This document shows positions 1 to 6,072 of a DNA stretch of 9,095 bases, one piece after another. Source of the stretch: Deltaproteobacteria bacterium (GTDB lineage: Bacteria > Desulfobacterota > Desulfobacteria > Desulfobacterales > SURF-15); the NCBI GenBank assembly GCA_024644775.1, contig JAHEHB010000213.1, positions 1 to 9,095 of the forward strand. Direction: 5' to 3'. Made by a program: the position numbers and the translations under genes. The notes below the pieces were generated by a model. The model saw only the letters and a list, made by a program, of their open reading frames with translations, had not been told where the DNA came from and did no database searches. Numbering within the stretch: position 1 is the stretch's first letter; every line of letters starts with the position of its first letter.

Positions 1-636
1 GGCAGTTTCCTTGCTCAATCTTAAAATATCCATTGCGAATTTGGCTCTGCCGTTTACGTCGCCGCCATAGGGATCATTTCGATTATTGGTAAGTGGAGAC
101 AGAAATTGGTCGATAAGGTAACCATGTGCCATATGGATCTCAATGGCGTCGAAACCAGCCCTTTGAGCTCTTTTCGCAGCCATTGCAAACGCTTTCACCA
201 AGCTTCTAATCTCCTTTAAACTAAGCTCTCTGGGGGTTTCTCCTTTAAATCGTGCAATCGGTGAGGGTGCTACCGGTTGAACCCCGGTCACCGACGAACC
301 AGAACCCGCACCCCCATGGGCGAGCTGAATTGCAACCTTTGCCCCTGCACGCTTCACCGCAGCGGCTAATTTCTCTAAACCGGTAATCAGTCTGTCGTCA
401 TAAATGCCTGGAGAGTAATTTGAAATCCTTCCAGAAAATGTCACCGCCGCCATTTCCACTGTAACGAGACCCACTCCTCCTTTCGCTCGTTCTGAAAGAT
501 AATCAATCAGTTGATCCGAAATCCATCCGCCAAATTTAGAATATCGGGTTCCCATGGCCGGCATTACCAGCCGATTTTTAAGTTCCACTGTCCCTATCTT
601 AATCGGCTGAAATAAATGTTTAAAATCGGTTGCCAT
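1..636 (-). CDS. Old Yellow Enzyme-family NAD(P)H:flavin oxidoreductase (2,4-dienoyl-CoA/enoate reductase type), N-terminal part
   Basis: The open frame runs from the ATG at 636 to the window edge and gives the first 212 residues, so the C-terminal half is missing. This should be the FMN-binding TIM barrel that in this family reduces activated C=C bonds with NAD(P)H. Visible family marks are LFQPIKIGTVELKNRLVMPAMGT (about residues 8-30, broken here: LFQPIKIG, then LKNRLVMPAMGT), RAKGGVGLVTVE (50-61), QLAHGG (104-109), HMAHGYL (168-174) and NNRNDPYGG followed by NGRAKF (184-198). The Tyr of HGYL matches the proposed proton-donor Tyr of E. coli FadH. Whether the FadH/BaiCD-type C-terminal Fe-S and FAD domains follow cannot be seen. 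An AAGGGGGAAA purine tract lies about 10 bases upstream of the ATG. The gene diverges from the transporter operon and shares only the 185-bp spacer. The substrate is unknown; family assignment is firm. Confidence 0.93.
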   Translation of the reverse strand, partial: MATDFKHLFQPIKIGTVELKNRLVMPAMGTRYSKFGGWISDQLIDYLSERAKGGVGLVTVEMAAVTFSGRISNYSPGIYDDRLITGLEKLAAAVKRAGAKVAIQLAHGGAGSGSSVTGVQPVAPSPIARFKGETPRELSLKEIRSLVKAFAMAAKRAQRAGFDAIEIHMAHGYLIDQFLSPLTNNRNDPYGGDVNGRAKFAMDILRLSKETA

Positions 637-821
637 AAACAATTTCCCCCTTGTTTGAATACATGACAGAGCACGTCAAATGGTTAAATGCCAAACCGGT
701 TGTTTTCTATGTAACGATGCTTCGATTGCATGAAAACCGGAAAACGAGCATGATGCAAACATCTCATACTTGCAGTTTTTATTATTCTTTTATATGAGTC
801 AAGCAAAAAGGAGGCGTTGCC
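637..821. promoter_or_regulatory. Divergent intergenic region between the oxidoreductase and the first ATPase gene
   Basis: These 185 bp must hold the 5' signals of both divergent genes. No strong sigma-70 promoter is evident. On the + strand TTGCAG (770-775) with TATGAG 17 bases later (793-798) is a weak candidate that would leave a very short leader before the AAAGGAGG ribosome site at 807-814. Possible regulator-binding symmetry: TTGCAT (726-731) and ATGCAA (753-758) form an inverted pair around an A-rich centre. AACCGGTT (697-704 region) is an 8-bp palindrome and ACCGG recurs at about 736-740. All of these are short enough to occur by chance. That regulation is located here is inferred from gene orientation. 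Confidence 0.4.
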
Positions 822-1847
822 ATGGCCGAGCCCATTCTTTCGATTCGCAATCTCGGCGTTCATTTTAAGGTCCCGGAAGGCGTCGTAAATGCGGTTACCG
901 ATGTCAGTATCGACATTTATTCCGGAGAAACCATGGGCATCGTCGGCGAATCCGGCGCCGGGAAGAGCGTGACCTTCCTTTCGACCCTGGGCCTGATCCC
1001 TTCTCCGGGTCGCATCACCGGCGGTGAGGTTCGGTTGCAGGGTGAGAACCTATTGTCCTTGTCTAAAAAGAGACTTCGACAAATTCGTGGAAAAGAAATC
1101 GCCGTCGTTTTCCAGGATCCCATGACATCGCTGAATCCGGTCATAAAAATCGGCAGACAAATTACCGAGGCCCTGACAGCCCACGATCCGGATATTTCCA
1201 CAACACATGCCAGAAAACGGGGTATCGAGTTGTTGGGCATGGTGGGCGTGCCCAGTCCGGAGACCCGCTTCGATCAATATCCCCACGAATTTTCCGGCGG
1301 CATGCGCCAGCGCGCGATGATCGCCATGGCCATCGCGAATCGACCCAAATTACTTATTGCCGATGAACCCACCACTGCGCTCGACGTAACCATACAGGCG
1401 CAGGTGCTCGAACTTCTCCATGTGGCCCAAAAGGAGACGAACTCGGCAATGGCTCTGATTACACACAATCTTGGCCTCATAGCGGAGCTGGCTGACCGTG
1501 TTACGGTCATGTACGGGGGAAGGTTGGTTGAAACCGGCGATGTCAACACGATTTTTCACGATGCGAGACATCCCTATACATTGGGGCTGATGGCCTGTTT
1601 GCCGCGGCTGGAGGGAACGGCTGACTTGATCCCCATTCCCGGACGCCCCCCCAGTCTGATCAATCTACCCGTCGGATGTGCCTTCCGCCCTCGATGCCAA
1701 CTAACGGAGGGAAGGCAACGCTGTTATAAGGAACTACCACCATTGTATCACCTGGACGCCGGCCACCGCTCCGCATGTCACTTCCACCGCGATATGGCGG
1801 CGTTCCGAAAAAGTTTGGGGAAAAACGTCGCGGTGGATTTAAACTGA
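822..1847 (+). CDS. DppD/OppD-type ABC transporter ATP-binding protein, first copy
   Basis: Cytoplasmic ATPase subunit of a peptide/nickel-class ABC importer, 341 residues, normal for the family. Motifs in order: Walker A GESGAGKS (42-49), Q-loop FQDPMTSLNP (Q98), ABC signature FSGGMRQR (157-164), Walker B LLIADEP with catalytic Glu182, D-loop ALDV (186-189), and H-loop His215 in ITHN, where Asn replaces the more usual Asp after His. The C-terminal oligopeptide-transporter extension is present (HPYTLGLMACLPRL, then CAFRPRC) with four Cys at 286, 292, 301 and 319. The Cys292-Cys301 spacing is eight residues, against six in the other ATPases here. In some DppD homologues such Cys residues bind a [4Fe-4S] cluster. 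The ATG at 822 is preceded by AAAGGAGG at 807-814, which settles the start. The gene is followed after 8 bp by a DppF-like partner. Substrate cannot be read from an ATPase. Confidence 0.95.
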   Translation: MAEPILSIRNLGVHFKVPEGVVNAVTDVSIDIYSGETMGIVGESGAGKSVTFLSTLGLIPSPGRITGGEVRLQGENLLSLSKKRLRQIRGKEIAVVFQDPMTSLNPVIKIGRQITEALTAHDPDISTTHARKRGIELLGMVGVPSPETRFDQYPHEFSGGMRQRAMIAMAIANRPKLLIADEPTTALDVTIQAQVLELLHVAQKETNSAMALITHNLGLIAELADRVTVMYGGRLVETGDVNTIFHDARHPYTLGLMACLPRLEGTADLIPIPGRPPSLINLPVGCAFRPRCQLTEGRQRCYKELPPLYHLDAGHRSACHFHRDMAAFRKSLGKNVAVDLN

Positions 1848-1855
1848 GGGGATCA

Positions 1856-2902
1856 ATGGACGATACCGCGGACAACATCGATCGGCTGAATACTCACATT
1901 CCGAAAGGTGAAGTGATTTTGCAGGTCGTGCGTCTGGTAAAACTTTTTAGCTCCAGCGCCGGATGGTTCACCTGGAATATTGCGCCGATACGTGCGGTGG
2001 ATGGTGTCAGCTTTTCCATCAAAGCCGGCGAGACGCTGGGGCTCGTCGGGGAATCCGGTTGTGGCAAATCTACGGTGGGTCGAATGCTTGTCCGCCTGCT
2101 TGAACCCACTGAGGGAGCCATCGTTTTCAAAGGCGTTGACATCACTTTATACAGCCGGAAGCAACTCCAAGCCGTTCGCCGAAACATACAAATCATTTTC
2201 CAGGATCCCTATGCGTCATTGGATCCGAGAAAGACGGTGGAAAAAATCATTGCCGAACCGCTCGCTATCCACGCCCTCTACGACACGGCGAAACAAAGGG
2301 ATCGGGTGGTAGAACTGATGGTCCTGGTGGGACTGAATCCCGAACACCGAAATCGCTACCCCCATGAATTTTCGGGAGGACAGCGCCAACGTATCGGGGT
2401 CGCCCGGGCACTTGCCCTCAATCCCCAGGTTGTCTGCCTTGATGAGCCGGTATCGGCTTTGGATGTTTCGATTCAAGCCCAGATTATCAACCTCTTGCAA
2501 AATCTTCAAAAAGAGCTGGATTTGGCCTACTTGTTCATTTCCCATGATCTCTCCGTGATTCGACACACTGCCAATCGTGTGGCGGTCATGTATCTGGGCA
2601 AAATCGTGGAGATGGGTGACACTATTGATCTGTATACCCGACCTGCACACCCTTACACCCAAGCCCTTCTATCGGCGGTGCCCATATCCGACCCGTCTCT
2701 CCGCGGTAAACGGCAGCGGATTGTTTTAGAAGGTGATGTGCCCAGCCCAGCCCATCTTCCGTCAGGGTGCCGGTTTCGCACACGCTGCTGGAGGGCTGAG
2801 GAGGTCTGCAGCAGGCAGGAACCGGGACTCGTGGACCGGTTCGGAAATGGCCGCCCGTGTGCCTGCCATTTTGCAGCTATGACCGAAGGGTCTGTTCATT
2901 AG
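1856..2902 (+). CDS. DppF/OppF-type ABC transporter ATP-binding protein, first copy
   Basis: Second ATPase of the heterodimer, 348 residues from the ATG at 1856. That start is chosen because GAGGGG (1846-1851) sits just before it and the protein then has the usual length. A start at 1775 would add 27 residues translated inside the preceding gene. Motifs: Walker [10 protein letters not shown] (65-73), Q-loop FQDPYASLDP (Q116), signature FSGGQRQR (172-179), Walker B VVCLDEP with Glu197, D-loop ALDV (201-204), H-loop His230 in ISHD. The C-terminal oligopeptide-transporter domain has RPAHPYTQALLSAVP and Cys at 305, 311, 318, 335 and 337. The FQDPY and FSGGQ forms are typical of DppF, whereas its neighbour has the DppD forms (FQDPM, FSGGM), so the two make a standard D/F pair. 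The gene overlaps the GAGGGG site with the preceding stop, suggesting translational coupling. No clear terminator follows. Confidence 0.94.
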   Translation: MDDTADNIDRLNTHIPKGEVILQVVRLVKLFSSSAGWFTWNIAPIRAVDGVSFSIKAGETLGLVGESGCGKSTVGRMLVRLLEPTEGAIVFKGVDITLYSRKQLQAVRRNIQIIFQDPYASLDPRKTVEKIIAEPLAIHALYDTAKQRDRVVELMVLVGLNPEHRNRYPHEFSGGQRQRIGVARALALNPQVVCLDEPVSALDVSIQAQIINLLQNLQKELDLAYLFISHDLSVIRHTANRVAVMYLGKIVEMGDTIDLYTRPAHPYTQALLSAVPISDPSLRGKRQRIVLEGDVPSPAHLPSGCRFRTRCWRAEEVCSRQEPGLVDRFGNGRPCACHFAAMTEGSVH

Positions 2903-2950
2903 ATTCAGAACACTCTAACCAAACATATTTGAAATTCCCTTCAACTTTGA

Positions 2951-2962
2951 ATCAACGTTGAT
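2951..2962. promoter_or_regulatory. Perfect 12-bp palindrome ATCAACGTTGAT
   Basis: ATCAACGTTGAT reads the same on both strands, 48 bp after the dppF-like stop codon. A zero-spacer palindrome does not form a good RNA hairpin and has no T tract after it, so it is better viewed as a possible operator for a dimeric regulator than as a terminator. The only evidence is the symmetry itself. Confidence 0.3.
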
Positions 2963-2988
2963 CATTGTTTCGACGCCTCAGGTAATGC

Positions 2989-3184
2989 GAGTGTTCAGTG
3001 TTCGGAGTTCAGGAGCGATGATCCTCCCTGTATTGTCCACCGGCGCTCTGACTCCGGCAAGTGTTTCTCCAGTGATTTCTCCAGGCCGTCCTGAGTTATC
3101 AGACTCACTCGAAAACCTACCTGCAGAGTCTCGTCTGATCCTCCTCCCCCTCCTGAACACTGAATCCCTGAACACTGAACACTC
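2989..3184. repeat. 196-bp element bounded by 15-bp perfect inverted repeats
   Basis: GAGTGTTCAGTGTTC at 2989-3003 is matched exactly by its reverse complement at 3170-3184. A second inverted pair lies inside: TTCAGGAG (3008-3015) against CTCCTGAA (3150-3157). The right arm also contains CCTGAACACTGAA twice in direct orientation (3152-3164 and 3167-3179, period 15). The pentamer AATGC flanks both sides, directly on the left (2984-2988) and two bases out on the right (3187-3191), which hints at a target duplication but does not prove one. The inner ~130 bp encodes nothing recognisable. It looks like a small non-autonomous (MITE-like) or dispersed intergenic repeat; this class is an inference. 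A long RNA stem could also form if it is transcribed. Confidence 0.6.
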
Positions 3185-3275
3185 AAAATGCCTATTGAAT
3201 GCAATACCCAATCGAAATTGTCTGATCCATTTAGTCAAACAATCAGCATATAAGGAGCTAAACGCTAAACTCTAT

Positions 3276-3303
3276 TTGACAGGATCGAAAAGATACCTTA
3301 AAA
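3276..3303 (+). promoter_or_regulatory. Candidate weak sigma-70 promoter
   Basis: TTGACA (3276-3281) is a perfect -35 box. The best -10 at a workable distance is TTAAAA (3298-3303, spacer 16), which is poor. The surroundings are AT-rich. If used, it would give a leader of about 200 bases for the binding-protein gene. It is listed because the -35 match is exact and a promoter is expected in this gap. Confidence 0.25.
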
Positions 3304-3412
3304 CGCTCAAAGGTACAAAGATACAACCGTAACACTTTGGAAACTTTTGGTCCAAAAAGCGCACGTTTCTAGTCCATTTATACGTCAGATTAACCGTCAG
3401 GCGCGATCGTTG

Positions 3413-3462
3413 ACGAGGAATCATCGGTTTGCGATATTCACAACGAACCATCGGCTTGCGAT
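3413..3462. repeat. Imperfect 23-bp tandem repeat, period 27, upstream of the binding-protein gene
   Basis: Bases 3413-3435 and 3440-3462 match at 19 of 23 positions, with a shared core CATCGG-(T/C)-TTGCGAT. The offset of 27 bp is about 2.5 helical turns. The pair ends about 40 bp before the AGGAGG of the binding-protein gene, a usual place for regulator half-sites. CGTCAG also occurs twice just upstream (3383-3388 and 3395-3400), and CGTCA (3395-3399) pairs with TGACG (3411-3415). A regulatory role is inferred from position only; chance duplication is possible. Confidence 0.4.
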
Positions 3463-3517
3463 GTATTAACCCCCAGATGCACATACCGATTCATTTAAAA
3501 CGAAAGGAGGATTTGTG

Positions 3518-5035
3518 ATGGTGAACCAATTAAATCTTACCCGACGAGACATGTTGAAGACGATGGCCGGGCTGGCCGCTTTGACAGCGACTGGAAACGT
3601 AGTATTTGCCGAAGAATCAGGAGGTCATCTCGTTATCGGCCTCTCGGAAGACTGGATGGTCATGGACCCTCACTCGCATTTTTATATTACGGCCTGGGGT
3701 GTTCACGCACATTTTTACGAAGCGTTGCTTGAACAGGATACGAAGGGCAATTTCGTGCCCCTGCTGGCAGAGTCATGGCGAAGCATTGACGACCGATCAT
3801 GGGAGTTTAAACTTCGAAAGGGCGTAAAGTTTCATAACGGCGAACCTTTTACCGCCACAAGCGTGAAGTTCTCACTCGAAAGAATTATCGCCCCCGATTA
3901 CAAAAGCCCGCAGAAAGGGTTTCTGTGGGATACCTTGGAAGGGGTCGATGTGGTGGACGACCATACGGCCGTTGTCCGCACCAAAGACCCGTATGCGCCG
4001 CTGCTTGCAAATTTAAGCTGGACCGGCATACTCCCGGCAGAAGCCGGCCAAAAGGAAGGATTTTTCAGCAAGCCGGCCGGCACCGGTGCGTTTAAATTCA
4101 CACGGTGGCTAAAAGGCGACCGACTGGAGACCGAAGCCAACCCTGACTGGTGGGGGGGTAAGCCCGCTCTATCGAAAATCACTTTCCGTTACATCCGCGA
4201 ACAATCAACACGGATGGCATCCGTACTGGTGGGTGAAACCCACGTGGTCGACAACCTGCCGGCGGAATCCATCGCTCAGTTCGAGAACAACAAAAACGCC
4301 CATATCGAAAACATCGAGAGCGTTCAGTACATGTTCGTGGCATTCAATTGCTCACATAAGCCGCTTGACGACGTGCGTGTACGGCAGGCGTTCAACTATG
4401 CTATCGATGTAAAATCCATCGTCGACAACATCCTTCTTAAACAGGCGGTTATTGCCGATGCCCCCATGGCGTCGAGCGTACCCGCCTACACCAAGCACAA
4501 ACCCTACTCGTATGACCCGGACAAGGCCAAGAAGCTTCTATCGGAAGCCGGCTACGGAAACGGTATGCGGAAATTGGATATCCTGCTATTAAAGGGCCTC
4601 TATACCAAAGGGCTTGAAGTGACCCAGGCCGTTGTCGGCGATCTGAAAAAGATCGGTATCAATGTCGTCATTAACGATTTGGAACTTGCCTTATCGCGAA
4701 AGCGACGCGCGGCCGGTGAATACGACCTTTTCTACACCGGATGGTCGTGTATGACGGGTGACGCCGATTTTTCTTTATTCCGTAATTTCATGACGGGTAA
4801 CTTGTGGCGCTACGACAACAAAGACGTTATGGCGCTTTTGTACAAGGCTCGGCAGACTCTTGACCGCGAAAAGCGCAAGGAAGTGTATGCCAAAATACAG
4901 GCAATCCTCTGGGAGGAATGTCCGTGGGTGTGGCTTTACAATCCCTTGCTGCATCATGGTGTCAACAACAAAGTCACTGGTGTGACGCACTATTCCAACA
5001 ACGCCATCGTGGCCCGGGACGCGTCTTTGGGCTGA
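3518..5035 (+). CDS. Dipeptide/oligopeptide-type ABC transporter substrate-binding protein with Tat-like signal (SBP family 5)
   Basis: Exported binding protein that would present solute to the permeases; 505 residues, normal for SBP_bac_5. The N-terminus has TRRDMLK (8-14), a twin-arginine motif, then a short hydrophobic stretch (MAGLAALTATG) and a likely cleavage after VFA (31). No lipobox Cys is present, so it should be a soluble periplasmic protein rather than a lipoprotein. Family marks: HFYEALLEQD, then LLAESW, WEFKLRKGVKFHNGEPF, GTGAFKFTRW, DWWGG, VRQAFNYAID and the C-terminal WLYNPLLHHGV. ATG 3518 is preferred because it lies 7 bases after AGGAGG (3505-3510). GTG 3515, one codon earlier, is the alternative. 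The ligand is not evident: peptides, glutathione-like compounds, opines or metal chelates all occur in this family. Confidence 0.93.
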   Translation: MVNQLNLTRRDMLKTMAGLAALTATGNVVFAEESGGHLVIGLSEDWMVMDPHSHFYITAWGVHAHFYEALLEQDTKGNFVPLLAESWRSIDDRSWEFKLRKGVKFHNGEPFTATSVKFSLERIIAPDYKSPQKGFLWDTLEGVDVVDDHTAVVRTKDPYAPLLANLSWTGILPAEAGQKEGFFSKPAGTGAFKFTRWLKGDRLETEANPDWWGGKPALSKITFRYIREQSTRMASVLVGETHVVDNLPAESIAQFENNKNAHIENIESVQYMFVAFNCSHKPLDDVRVRQAFNYAIDVKSIVDNILLKQAVIADAPMASSVPAYTKHKPYSYDPDKAKKLLSEAGYGNGMRKLDILLLKGLYTKGLEVTQAVVGDLKKIGINVVINDLELALSRKRRAAGEYDLFYTGWSCMTGDADFSLFRNFMTGNLWRYDNKDVMALLYKARQTLDREKRKEVYAKIQAILWEECPWVWLYNPLLHHGVNNKVTGVTHYSNNAIVARDASLG

Positions 5036-5084
5036 TATTTCTCCTGTCCGTATTATTGTAGACGATCGCGCTTTAAGTCGGCTT

Positions 5085-5124
5085 GGATCGGAGCTGTGGT
5101 GCCGGGAGGCTGCAGCATCGATCC
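5085..5124 (+). ncRNA. Imperfect hairpin between binding-protein and permease genes
   Basis: In the 119-bp spacer, GGATCG (5085-5090) pairs with CGATCC (5119-5124). After one G-U pair and one mismatch, GCTG (5093-5096) pairs with CAGC (5113-5116). The tip can fold as GCC-GGGA-GGC (5101-5110). No T run follows, so it is not a classical rho-independent terminator. Stem-loops at this place in binding-protein importer operons are known to protect the binding-protein end of the mRNA and keep its level above that of the permeases. That role is inferred here from position. Confidence 0.45.
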
Positions 5125-5154
5125 ATCCGGCTCTCGATTTGTAGGATGGTTTAG

Positions 5155-6072
5155 TTGCTGAAATACTTAAGACGTCGCATCTTTCACTCGCTTATAACGC
5201 TGTTCGGAATCTCTGTATTCGTCTTCGTTCTGTTGCGCGTCGTTCCGGGCGACCCCGCCCAGTTGTTACTTCCCGAAGGTTCCCTGGAAGCTGAAATTGA
5301 GGAGATGCGCGAATTGATGGGCCTAAACGAGCCTATCTATATCCAGTACGCCATCTTTGTGAGAGATGCCGTATCGGGTCACTTCGGCGAATCGTTCCAG
5401 TTTCAGGTGCCGGCTAGCGAGGTACTTATGGAACGCCTGCCCGCAACTTTAAAGCTGACCGCTTCGGCTGCCGCGCTCATGATCATCGTATCGATCCCTC
5501 TGGGAATCCTGGCCGCGGTGAATCGCGGCAGTATTTTGGACTTAGTCACAATCCTGTTCGCCACCCTGGGGCAATCCATTCCGAATTTCTGGTTGGGAAT
5601 CATGGCAATCCTTATCTTTAGCCTGACACTCTATTGGCTTCCTGTTACCGGCATGAGCAGCTGGAAGAACTATGTCCTTCCAACGATCACGTTGGGTGCC
5701 CCGAACATTGCATTGATCACGCGGTTGACGCGATCCAGCATGCTCGAGGTCCTCCAGAAGGATTATGTGCGCACCGCCTATGCCAAAGGCTTGAAGGAAT
5801 GGATCGTGGTCTGTTACCACGCGTTCAAAAACGCATCCCTTCCCATTGTGACGGTGCTGGGGCTGTTGGTGGGCACGTTTATCGGCGGCGCCGTCATTAC
5901 AGAGACGATTTTCGACTGGCCCGGTATCGGTCAGTTGGTGGTACAATCGATTGAGCGCCGGGATTTCCCGATTCTTCAGGCGGTCTTGTTGATGTCTGCG
6001 CTCGCCTTTGTCGTCATCAACTTGCTACTGGACCTATTGTACAAGTTTCTGGATCCGAGGATCGAATATTGA
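5155..6072 (+). CDS. DppB/OppB-type ABC transporter permease
   Basis: Inner-membrane permease subunit, 305 residues, usual DppB length. The N-terminus MLKYLRRRIFHSLITLFGIS leads into the first membrane helix (about 10-28), followed by the family's periplasmic start VVPGDPAQ (29-36) and LMGLNEPIYIQY (54-65). Further hydrophobic segments lie near 100-121, 130-160, 230-250 and 275-297. The EAA loop that contacts the ATPase is at about 205-230 (RTAYAKGLKEW ... NASLP). ETIFDWPGIGQLVV (250-263) and the end LLDLLYKFLDPRIEY are typical. The start is TTG at 5155, with GTAGGATGG about six bases upstream. The ATG inside that tract (5146) hits an in-frame TAG two codons later, so it cannot be the start. 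The stop is directly followed by the next gene's ATG. Confidence 0.94.
   Translation: MLKYLRRRIFHSLITLFGISVFVFVLLRVVPGDPAQLLLPEGSLEAEIEEMRELMGLNEPIYIQYAIFVRDAVSGHFGESFQFQVPASEVLMERLPATLKLTASAAALMIIVSIPLGILAAVNRGSILDLVTILFATLGQSIPNFWLGIMAILIFSLTLYWLPVTGMSSWKNYVLPTITLGAPNIALITRLTRSSMLEVLQKDYVRTAYAKGLKEWIVVCYHAFKNASLPIVTVLGLLVGTFIGGAVITETIFDWPGIGQLVVQSIERRDFPILQAVLLMSALAFVVINLLLDLLYKFLDPRIEY

Larger units (their letters stand above)
2903..3517. other. 615-bp gap with repeats and no convincing gene, between the first ATPase pair and the binding-protein gene
   Basis: No frame here looks like a protein. The longest ORF (2958-3332, + strand) runs through an inverted-repeat element and has no ribosome site or family resemblance. 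The stretch holds a 12-bp palindrome, a 196-bp element with 15-bp inverted ends, an AT-rich segment (3240-3360), and an imperfect tandem repeat just before the next gene. A GAACACTC at 2908-2915, right after the dppF-like stop, matches the outer end of the element's repeats. I see no hairpin followed by a T tract that would terminate the upstream genes. Confidence 0.6.

Noticed and set aside
1775..1855. Upstream start for the first DppF-like gene, adding 27 residues
   Set aside because: It would overlap the preceding gene by 73 bp with a non-family N-terminus. The ATG at 1856 has GAGGGG directly before it and gives the usual length.
2978..3238. Antisense ORFs of 86 and 69 codons over the inverted-repeat element
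   Set aside because: Their residues come from the repeated GTGTTCAGTGTTC-type sequence read in different frames; no start signal or family resemblance.
2958..3332. 124-codon + strand ORF in the gap after the first ATPase pair
   Set aside because: It runs straight through the inverted-repeat element, has no ribosome site, is low in complexity and resembles no protein; it is explained by the repeats.
3345..3357. TTTTGG-T-CCAAAA symmetry as a hairpin or terminator
   Set aside because: The one-base centre cannot form a loop. At most it is a DNA dyad, and A/T-rich dyads of this size are common by chance.
3383..3462. CRISPR-like array suspected from the repeated CATCGG core
   Set aside because: Only two imperfect copies with a 4-bp interval, no spacer-sized unique units and no cas genes.
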